Source: Cymbidium sinense (lineage: Eukaryota; Streptophyta; Magnoliopsida; Asparagales; Orchidaceae). Taken from it: a DNA stretch of 64,000 bases. Made by a program: the position numbers and the translations under genes. The stretch covers positions 77,206,494 through 77,270,493 of the forward strand of contig CM038221.1 in NCBI GenBank assembly GCA_021442155.1, given 5' to 3'. Within the stretch, counting starts at the first letter, position 1; each line of letters begins with the position of its first letter. This document shows, piece after piece, positions 25,561-35,734 of this stretch. The notes below the pieces were generated by a model. It saw only the letters and a list, made by a program, of their open reading frames with translations. It did no database searches and was not told the origin of the DNA.

Positions 25561-26021
25561 GATGCTGAAACATATAAAAAAAATTATTTGTCCAGCAGAT
25601 AGTTTTAATTATTTAATTTTTATCAAATTTACTGATTTGAGTACCGAAGACGTTTCTCCATCCTCTAACTCTCTATTGGTCATTAATTGCTATTCAACTA
25701 CGATGCATTTGACATAAGCAATGTGTCTTTATCCTACAAGTTAACACCTGCTCAATATATATATATATTCAAAGATGAGCATATTATTCAATTTGAACGT
25801 GTTTTAAATATTTCTTATAATTACAATCAACACTTTATTTCTGAAAATAAAATTTTATGTTATTTCATAAAAATTAATTTACTTAAAAGAAATCATCTTG
25901 TACTAGATCTTATTACTTCAGGTATTGTTAACAAATTATTGAAAATATTTTTTATACAACTGATTCATGGATTAAAAAAAAAAAAAGCAAATTTATTTGA
26001 TGACAAAACATACAAATAGAC
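25561..26021. other. AT-rich spacer
   Basis: The frame at 25687-26019 is A/T-rich, has no family resemblance and ends inside the start of the dispersed repeat. No gene is supported. Confidence 0.4.
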
Positions 26022-26285
26022 AGGTGCCAGTAAGGCTTTTTCCACATTTAGAAACAGTAGAAAAAATCTATATATAAAGTTATTTGGCAGAGTCAAGCAA
26101 TAAAAAAAATAAGAATAAGTCGAATTTAACAAGCTTAGGACAAATACATCAATGACTTATGAACTGGTTGATGTTAACAATGAGGGAAAATGTGCAGAGT
26201 CGTACAATAATAAACATATACACTTTATTATCTTAGCTGTATGCTCCGTAATTTTAGGTTAAACGTCGTCGATTTGAGTCCTTTA
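26022..26285 (+). repeat. Dispersed repeat, copy 2
   Basis: Second copy of the 5528-5800 repeat, with substitutions and small indels that break the frame seen there. Confidence 0.75.
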
Positions 26286-26888
26286 TATGATATTATTTAA
26301 ATATTTATTATTAGGTTTTATGTAAAATTTGATCTGAGCTATTTTTGTGATCGAAATATAAATCTTTATTGCAATTTAAGAGTAATAAATTCTTTTGTAT
26401 GAGCCAATGATGTTAATTACGCTCAAATCAACTGTTCAATCTAGAAAAGTAATTCTTTGATAACAAGCAGCACCAAGGAGGCTGAGTGCAAACCAAATTC
26501 TTTTACAAACATAAAATTTATAATTTGTCTTTGAAAAATTCAATAAAACAAGGTTGAAAAAGTTGAAGAAAGAATAAATTACATTGATGATTGAACAATC
26601 AAGTGATCTCATAGATTAGAAAAGGAGTATATTCTGACTTATGTTATTATGAAATCTACTTATTGCTTTATAATTTAGATGTTATAAATGTCCAAACAAC
26701 TATTTGTGATGATTTTATCAGTATTTTATTGGATTTATACAAATCTGAAGATAGTATACAAGCACAACTAGATGTAATTGATGTCAAAGAAAAGAATGAG
26801 CTTATCCACAAATCTTAAAGAACGATTCATATATTTTAACTTCATCGCAGCAGATATGCAACAATTTCAAAATAGCTAAATAATTTTT

Positions 26889-27184
26889 TGGCTAAATTTT
26901 TAAACTAAGCATGATTATAATCTTAATTATGCAATTAGATACTTTAAAAAAAATTAAAATAGGCCCAGTCGCGTGTTCACTGGCTTATTTAATTTTTTTT
27001 TAAAAATAATTAAACACACAACCGTCATTTTTTGGCCGTATCGGGCTCATCCAGTGTCGGATTTTAGCGTGCTTGATATCTTTGAAAAGATAATAAGAAG
27101 TACTAGAACTTTTATGTTGACAATTTTTGACGATTCTCGATGAGGTAGTCGAAGTTTTTGCTTATGTATAAATTTTTTAGATGC
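26889..27184. mobile_element. Mutator-like element end, truncated
   Basis: ggctaaatttttaaactaagc at 26890 matches the outer TIR of the first element (complement of 3826-3848). The next 275 bp match positions 1-276 of the window, including one copy of the 186-bp repeat. Similarity stops at about 27184 in front of a 29-bp-spaced direct repeat (atgcactgacacgcttatc at 27180 and 27209). Confidence 0.78.
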
Positions 27185-27700
27185 ACTGACACGCTTATCA
27201 AGGTTGCCAATGCACTGACACGCTTATCGAGATCGGGAAGCTGTGGTGTTACCCAAATGACCTCTATTCATGAAATTGATTGGTCCTTTAGTGTTGAAAT
27301 ATCAAAACCTATCAAAATGAGATCAGCTCTGATGAGAATGCGAATATCGAAGCGTAAACAACACGCAAATTTGAACTAAAATTGACCCAGATTTGACACG
27401 GACTTGAACCAAACGGCCTCCGATCGCGAAACAGACTATGTCGTTGCGTTCGGAACATCAGAGTAACTTAAAATTGACATATATAATGTCTAAGTGATAA
27501 TGTCAGTGCTAAAATCCAAATTAGGGTAAATAAAATAATAAAAATATAAATCTTATAAATGCCTCTCTTAAAACCATAAAACTAATTTTTCTTATTCTCC
27601 CTCCCTCTCCCACTACCGGCAACTCTCTCCCGGTCAGTAGTGCACTTGCACTCACCTGGGAGCACCAGTGGCCCTGCATTACACCATGGCGACTTGTTTT
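27185..27700. other. Less AT-rich intergenic stretch
   Basis: Holds CpG-containing words (aaacggcctccgatcgcgaaac) similar in style to those at 37530-37565. The short frames here have no homology. Confidence 0.4.
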
Positions 27701-27709
27701 GACCATAAG

Positions 27710-28560
27710 TACCCGTACACATCGTTCATAGCGTGGCGGGGAAACCTATGTTTGCTTCTTGACTATAAGTATCCGTACATGCATTTCTTGGTGTGGCGAA
27801 GAAATTTGTACTTCCTTGTTTGTGTATAAGTACTTACACACCTTTCTTGGCGTGGTAGAAAATCTATTTCAGTAGATACCTTAGAGACCCATACATGTAT
27901 TTCTTAGCATGATGGGAAGGCACATTCAAGCTGTAGTTTATACCACCCATACACGCCTTTCTTGGCGTGGTGGATAGACTCAGCAATCCCGAAGTAGCAT
28001 CCTATATAGGGACAACGTCAAAATGTGCCAAACTTCACACGGAGGGGATACTTGATAGTAAATTATGTTATGATATAAAATTATTATTTGAAATAAAATT
28101 GCGTGTATAAGTACATTACATCTTTCTTGGCATGAACATCGTTTGAGGTATCTTAGAGCCCTATACATGCCTTTCTTGGCATGGGAGAAAGGCGCATTCA
28201 AGTCATGGCTTATACCACTCATACACGCCTTTCTTGGCATTGTGGGCAGGCCCAGCATACTCGAAGTAGCCCCCTATGTAGGGACGAAGACGGGATGCTG
28301 CCGAAATGCTGCCAAATTTTTACACTAACATGATTAATAAACTGCTTAATGAAAATTCAATAATAAAGCTAAAATTAATATTTTAAGTTGACATTGCAAA
28401 TATATAAGTACCTATGCACATCTTTCTTAGCGTGATAAGAAAATATGTGCTTCATACAGGTACTTTAGAGACCCATACATGTCTCTCTTGACATGGTAGG
28501 ATGATGCATTCGACCGTGGTGTTTACATCACCCATACATACCTTTTTTGGCATGGTGGGC
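27710..28560 (+). repeat. Left array: about 11 stem-loops, TTTCTT loop
   Basis: Stem-loops near 27711, 27770, 27829, 27888, 27944, 28107, 28159, 28217, 28409, 28471 and 28530. In the best copies a six-base stem (CACGCC/GGCGTG at 27944; CATGCC/GGCATG at 28159; CATGTC/GACATG at 28471) closes a TTTCTT or TCTCTT loop, with an outer CCCA/TGGG pairing. Stem bases change in matched pairs. Confidence 0.85.
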
Positions 28561-28738
28561 AGGCCCAGCCTCCATTGTAGCCCCCTATGTGGGAACAACG
28601 CTGGGAGGCTGCCGAAATGCTGTTATAATTTTATCTATAAATTTATACTTGTAATAGAATTAAGTCAAAATAAATAGTATTATACAAATTTCTTAGATTT
28701 AAATTAATGTTGAATCAAATATACCCGCGTAACACTAC

Positions 28739-28928
28739 AATGCTTAAATTCAAGTGTCTGGGGATGTTTGCGGGTTACTTCTGGTTAAGTCTTAGACCGT
28801 CGGGTTAAAAACAAAATTAAATGATGTTATTATAATATCTTCAATCTAATAAAATACCTGAGAAGCTAATTCTAAAGTCTTAGGAATCAACCCGCATAGC
28901 ATCCTCAGATACAAAGTTTAAGCATTCA
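28739..28928. repeat. Core of the palindrome
   Basis: Two 40-bp inverted copies separated by about 110 bp, carrying gcgggtta/aacccgc and cttaa.ttcaagtgtc words. A related single copy lies at 63600-63665. Confidence 0.75.
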
Positions 28929-29055
28929 ACATAGTGTTAGGGCCCATGCGGGTTATTTAATTTAAACTTGATATAACTTTAGAGATTTGAATAGTGTTGC
29001 TTGTTTTGATTGAGCTTTATTACAAGTTTATAATTTTAGATAAAATTTTGACATT

Positions 29056-30095
29056 TCGGCAGTCTCCCGGCATTAACCCCACATAGGGGGCTACGGCTAG
29101 ACTTGCCCACCATGCCAAGAAAGGCATGTATGGGTGATGTAAATATCACGATTGAATGCGTCATCCCACCATGCTAAGAAAGGCATGTATGGGTCTCTGA
29201 AGCACCTGCATGTAACATAGATTTTCCCACCACACAAAGAAAGGCTTATACAGATACTTATATACTTGCAATGTCAAGTTAAAAATCAAATTTAACTTTG
29301 TGGTTGCATTTATATTAAGTTTTTTAGGCCTCTTATTGATGTAGAAGTTTAGCAATATTTTGGCAGAATCACAGCATTGTCCCCGTGTAGAGATCTACTT
29401 CATGTATGCTGCCCACCATGCGAAGAAAGACGTTTATGGGTAATATAAATCACTGCCTAAACGCCATCTCACTATGCCAAGAAAGGCATGTATGAGGCTC
29501 TGAGGTACCTTCTAAAACTTATTTTCCTGCCACGCCAAAAAAGGCGTGTACGGATACTTATACACCTGCAATGTTAGTTTAAACATCAATTTTATATTAT
29601 GGCATAGCTTTATGTTAAGCTATTTAGCCCTCTGTCATTGTGAAGTTTAGCATTTTGATAATATTTAGATCATCCCCTGTAGAGGCTATCTCGTATCGCC
29701 GCCCACCACACCAAGAAATGCGTCTATGGGTGATATAAATCACTGGCGAATGCACCATCCCACCATACCATGAAAGACATGTATGAGGCTCGGTACCGAA
29801 CAGATTTTCCTGCCCAAGAAAGGCGTGCGGTACTTATACAATGTTAGTTTAAACAATAAATTTATATTATGGCATAGCTTATGTCAAGCTATTTAGGCCT
29901 CCCCTGTGTTTGTCGATTTGCAACATTCTAGTCCGTGTAAAGAGCTATCTCGAGTATGTGAGCCTGCCCACCACGCCAAGAAAGGCGTGTATGGGTGGTA
30001 TAAATCATGGTGGAATGTGCCATCCCACCATACCAAGAAAGGCATGTATGGGTCTCTGAGGTACCTACTAAAACATATATTTCCCCGCCACACAT
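29056..30095 (-). repeat. Right array: about 11 stem-loops, AAGAAA loop
   Basis: Stem-loops near 29104, 29164, 29225, 29411, 29467, 29527, 29700, 29757, 29812, 29966 and 30023. These are inverted copies of the left array. Perfect inner stems occur at 29104 (CATGCC/GGCATG), 29467, 29527 (CACGCC/GGCGTG, loop AAAAAA) and 29966. Confidence 0.85.
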
Positions 30096-30340
30096 ATCAG
30101 TTGAACTCAACTCGATTGATGCAGCATGCATGGACGTCAATAGTCATACCTTCTTTGATGAGCTCCTACAACAACTTGTCCAAATGTTGGTTATGCCAAA
30201 GCCATCTTCGATGAGCTTAAGTAGCAATCTCTTTTTCTGTCTTGACTTCATAAACCAACTCAGTTGTCATGAGTTGAGCTCAAGCTCGCCTTTTAGCTTG
30301 ACTTGAGCTCGAGTTTGAACTCAAGCTTGCTAACACAAGG
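30096..30340. other. Sequence rich in gagctcaagct words
   Basis: Repeated gagctcaagctcg and gagctcgagtttgaactc motifs resemble hAT subterminal repeats. No TIR or TSD could be set. The frames here are not supported as genes. Confidence 0.3.
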
Positions 30341-33300
30341 ACATATCTTCAAGGTAAAGAAGAAGAGTCGCCTCCCACCTCCTTCCCCACAACAAAAATA
30401 ATTAAATAAATAAAATACAAGGAATTATCTGAAGTCCTTATAGCTCAAGTTAAAGCAAAAAAAAGGGGCACACTCCCTCCACTTCTCACATCACTTCAAT
30501 TTCAAAAGTGCGATAAACATGTCTTATGAAATTTAAAAAAGAAATATATTAGCTCTAACAAAGAATGCATATCTTTGAATAGCTTTATTGGTGTTTTGAA
30601 GAATGAGGAAGAAGCTTTCAAGCATAAGATTATAATAAGTTCAATAATAAATTAAGTTTATATTATAAGCTTTCATATTAAAAAAAAATCTTAAACAATA
30701 GCTCTTAGTAAACTTATCAACATGTTTATTCATATTTTGTCCAGTGTTTAGTATACTTATTATAATAGAACTAAGTATGTAGCTTATATGTGAGCTTTTT
30801 TAAATTATATGCATTACAAGTTCATCATCAAACATATAGATTCCAAAAGATATTAGCATAGATTCATCTTAGCATAAGATTAATGTTAATGGACTTCTTA
30901 TTAATTTTTTATGAATTTTGAAAAATGATTATATATTATTTTATTACAATTGGTTACTAATACTTCTATTGTTATCAAATTTCATACTATAATTATCGAT
31001 AAATCTTTTATATTTGTGTATTGATGTTATGTTAATTGTCTAATACACAACATATAACTAATACTTTATAACACTCATTGAAAAAGTTCTTTCTTATTAG
31101 TTAAGTTTTCTATAAGTCCATATAAAGTTACATCCACTCCAATAATTTTTGAGATAAATATAGCTTATTATATATGTGGAATTTAAAATAGCTATTAATA
31201 CAACGATACATCTAAATCTTTAAATAGCAAATTCATATAAAATTAAATCTTTTTTTGATATTAATGCTTTTAAATTAGAAATATTTAATTACAAATATTT
31301 TCAATAAATTATACTGTTTCATCATTTTATGGAAAAATGGATCTATAATATTTTCTTGTGTTGTCTCAGTGCTCTAAGTGATTTGTTTTATACCTATCTA
31401 CTCTTTTTTTTTATTAGATTTGAGCCAATTTAATAGAAAATTTAAACACAAAATATATGTAGACTTGCTTCTTGATGAAATCAAAGTTCATTACGTTAAG
31501 ATTTCTTTGAGTCAAGTACTTTCTTTATTTCTCGATTTCTCCCTTTAGGCTCATTGTTTATTGCAAGAGATCAAATAGGCTCTAATTTATGATTTTTTTT
31601 TATTTAGAGAAGATTTTAATCATAAATATATGTTGTCATCATTTTGAGGATCAATATAAATTTTTTTGATGTGTATTGTGCATTGATCTTTTGTTTTTCT
31701 ATTGTATACTTTTTATCATTTATAGTTAAAGATTAAATTAAGTTTCTTGATGACAAGAATTTCGTCTCACAAGAGCAATTATTTTTTATTTTCTCAATTT
31801 TTTTTTTTATCTAAACTTCAGGCCGGCATTTAAAATTTATTAATATTAAAGTTAAGATATATGATAATTAAAATTAATTTATAATTTATAATGCTTAGCT
31901 TTTATATTTTGAAAATATTGAAATGTTACTTCATTATCAATATTAGCCAATATTTCTTATTCATTATAAGTGACACTAAAATATTATATAAGTAAATATG
32001 GGATATATAAAAAAATATAAGAATTATACATTATGTATGTAAATGCTCTAATAATTTATATACATTTTAAAAAATGTATATTATCATAAAGGTGATTTAA
32101 ATTTTGTAATGGAGATACATTTTAATTGATTCAAAATGCTCTAAAATCTTTTAAATGAGATCTCAAATTTTTTAAAAAAAAATATTTAAAATTTGTTTGA
32201 TTAAATTGAATGACTTTTAAAATAAAGTAATAAATTTTATTTGAATTAAATAAAAATAGCTTTTCAAATATAGAAACCGCTGCATTAATAAAACTTAAAA
32301 CCTATTTTTATTTAAGTATAATATAATTTAATGCTTAAAACTTAAAAGGCTTATTTCCTATGAAGCTTTGAGGTGGCTATATTATGTTAAGGCCTCATTG
32401 AAATCCCAATCTGCATTTTCCTTAGCTTCCCATTAGATTGATTCCATAAATTTGAGAGCAGAAAAGTTTTCTGAAGTGACTGAAATAATTCTGTAATACT
32501 TCTTATTTGAAAGATCATGGCAGATAAGAGAAACAATTTTTTTTATTAAAAAAAGAATTTTTATAAATATTATCATCTTATTCTTTTATATTTATAAATC
32601 AATCATCTTCAATCTTAATTTTTTAAATTTACAATCAAATATTAAAATTCATAATAAAAGTGATTTGATCATGACACAAATATATACATGAATCTAATAT
32701 ATATATATATATATAAGTTAAATGGTAAATACATATATTTTGAATAATTAATTTGTAAAATTTCCTTAAAAAAATTTTATAGAAGTTGATGTGACTTCTT
32801 TATATGGAGAGATTTTAATTATACAATCATTAGATTATTTGATTTATTTTAAGATGATTTATCAATTAATTATAGGAAGTGGGTCAAGTGATTCATGCTT
32901 GTATCAAGGTTAGGGTCTTTAAGGTCAAGAGATACGATTGAACAAGAAGAAAACCAGAGTTAAAAATCAAATCAAATTGATTTTTGATGAATCATCCAGT
33001 TATATTTTAATTCATTTTCAATTTTTAAAAAAAGTTTGATCAAATGATTAAAAAGAATTAAAATAATTAAAATATAATATCTCATCATTTTGATTTAATA
33101 ATATATTCAAAATATTTAAGTACTAATAATTTTAAATTAGAATATTATATATTAAATTGATAAAAATATTATTATTATATAAAATAATTTAATATTTATT
33201 ATATTATTCAGTTGAATCTTTGGACTTTGAATCTCCCATTTCTTTCGATTCGAAGTCTAATCTGGTTTTAGATTAAGTGCCACTCATTTTCTCTAAGTAT

Positions 33301-33618
33301 TGTATGCAGAATATATGTTACATGGAATTTACATAAATATCAAGTGCCACAGGATTAAGGAAAAATAGACAAGTTCACTTATTCACTTGTTTTAAAATTA
33401 CTCAAAACATCCAATATATTATTTTGAATATTTTTAAAAATAATTTGATATATTTTAAAAAACAAAAATAAAAATAAAATATACTTGATAGTAATAATTA
33501 ATTTTAAAAGTAACCAAAACATCTAAAAAATTATTTTGAATAACTTTACAAAATAATATGATATATTTTTAAAAACAATAATAGATTAATAAAGAAAAAA
33601 AAATATAACAAATAAAAG
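30341..33618. other. Long AT-rich stretch without recognised features
   Basis: Very AT-rich, low-complexity sequence with many A/T runs and a short (AT)n at 32700. No open frame, repeat unit or conserved protein word seen. Confidence 0.6.
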
Positions 33619-33852
33619 AGGCATTTACATACATAGCATTAATTCTTATATATTTGCATATCTAACACCTAAAAATATTTACATAAATAACACCTATATT
33701 TTAATATTATATCAAAACAACACTTATTTAACTTTTTAAAGAAAAATAAACCTTTTCAAGCATAAAAAAAAATATTATATTTATAAATATTAAAGTTTTG
33801 ATGTTAGACATGTAATGTATAAAAATTATGTGTTATGTATACAAATCTCCTT
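33619..33852. mobile_element. Small MITE with 9-bp target duplication
   Basis: The termini aggcatttacatacata and the complement of caaatctcctt form diverged inverted repeats. The flanks aaataaaag at 33610-33618 and 33853-33861 are identical 9-bp duplications, as expected of Mutator-type insertion. Related copies are at 42495 and 47635. Confidence 0.6.
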
Positions 33853-33975
33853 AAATAAAAGTACTTTTAATAAAATATATATTACACTAATAATTATTAG
33901 TATATCTCTACTATAAATGATCTGGTAAAATAATTGTCCACAAGTGCCACATATCAGGTACCTTTGCTTACTCCT

Positions 33976-35670
33976 TCACTCGTAGTAATCATCCTCTGGA
34001 ACATCGCAAAAATATATGTAAGAAATAAGTTGGTTAAGAACTTTTTCACTTCAAAGAGCAAAAAAATTTAGTAATGTCACTCAAGATGAAGACATAATAG
34101 AACTAATCATGAAGCCATCAACGCACACAGAACACACATATAGAGGAGGATGGATGCTTTGGCATGCTTACCAGGATCATCATCTATATTAAAATCATCC
34201 TCATCATCATCAAAGTATTGATTCTGCATAGAAGAAATCAAAATTAACTTTCCAACCTTTATTTTAATACATCTATGGGTTTAAGACCAAATTGGTCCCT
34301 CAATTATTTATGAAGGACCAATTTAGTCCAGGAGGACTAATTTGATCCCTTGACTATTTGATAAAGGACCAAGTTGGTCCTTTTATTTGAAATTTAACGA
34401 AAAATTATAGAGAAATAATGAATACTACAGGGCATTTTCGAAATAACAAAAAATAAAAATAAGTAGATAACTAATAAACCCTACCCTATTCTCATTTTCA
34501 TTCACATACTGCATCATGGAAGGACCAATTTGGTCCCTGATCAAATAGTCAAGGGACCAAATTAGTCCTCCTTGTTTAGTCTGCGAAATTCCTTAAATAG
34601 TTGAGGGGCCGATTTGATCTTAAACCATACATCTATCATTTCAACTTGCTAAAAGTTTTACTGCAAGAAATATCAGAGAAATCTTGGGACTATTATCCGT
34701 AAACCTTCAGTGAAAGCTGGATCTACAGATCAGTAAACCTTCAGTGTTTTGACGTCCCAATATTAGTTTAATGAAACTGAGAAATGTAATCCATAAAAAG
34801 CCTATATACAGCAACAAGCCTCGCTGAACACGCTGAAGATTCAATGGAGTTGCATGACATAATAAATCAGCTTTTAGCAGTAAACATTTATTAGCTGACA
34901 TGTTTTTTCTCAAATCGGAAGTTTCTCTTGCATGTTCTCAAGGGTAATTTCCTTTTTATTTGTATAAAGAACCTTTAAAATTTTATCAATATTTTGTGTT
35001 TTTGACGTCCCAATATTAGTTTGAGTGTGTGCATCACACTGTGTATGCAAATACTAGAAAAAAAAAGGTGATACACAAAAACCTCCCTGAAAAGACATGA
35101 CATCAATGGTTTTTCAAGATTTACTTAATACCTCGGCATAGTCATCCTCTGAGCTTTCTGCCTCTTCCTTTTCTAAATCTTCTTCCGCTTCTTCATCTCC
35201 ATCTTTCTTTTCGTTTACACCATTGTCCTTCCCATTACCAATCTGGAAGCTTAAAGATTATCAAAAGCACAAAGCACAGGAAAACCTCGAGTGACCAACA
35301 GAAAGATTTGTTTCAATGGAAGGAAGGCAATATGTGTTCCTATACGCAATAGAAAAGGTGCAAGGATTGAGATAAGACGTGAGAAGACAGGCAAAAGTGG
35401 GTTGGGTAGACAGAGAGATAGATGAGAGAAAAGAGAGGAAAGAGGGGAGAATGTGAGATCCAAAGCTAAAAAGAGTTGGAGACAAAATACAAGGAAAACG
35501 GCTTCAATAATAATTGTTCAGCTTGATAAAAGTTAAAAGAATATGCGAAGGGAATGATAATATTGCATCCACTTACCTTATCTTTCTCTTCAAGCTTTTC
35601 AAACAAGCTGAAATCATCTAGTGCTAAAAAAATTAATGTAAGAATTGTTCAAAAAATAAAATTTAAAATG

Positions 35671-35734
<64 letters not shown>

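Larger units (their letters stand above)
27705..30095. repeat. Large imperfect palindrome of tandem stem-loop modules
   Basis: The left arm (27.7-28.7 kb) and right arm (29.05-30.1 kb) are inverted copies meeting near 28832. The innermost part is clearest: 28739-28777 (aatgcttaaattcaagtgtc..., cgggtta) is the complement of 28888-28928. Each arm consists of modules of roughly 290-310 bp, three to four per arm, with a shared order: tag..ccccctatgt.ggga box, then up to three stem-loops spaced about 55-60 bp. It is not coding; frames across it are broken and Cys/Trp-rich by chance. Confidence 0.85.

Noticed and set aside
24835..25573. Frames of 65-139 codons in R1
   Set aside because: They overlap on both strands within the mixed-composition end of an LTR-like repeat and show no gag or pol motif.
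27705..30095. CRISPR-like reading of the spaced repeats
   Set aside because: Plant nuclear context, degenerate units, no unique spacers of constant length and opposed arrays.
27521..30306. Several Trp/Cys-rich frames on both strands
   Set aside because: They are translations of the stem-loop modules and change frame between modules.
35251..35485. Overlapping Ser/Leu/Phe-rich minus-strand frames
   Set aside because: They lie in the intron just upstream of the RPC7-like exon that starts at 35242, overlapping only its splice edge, and conflict with its well-supported frame.
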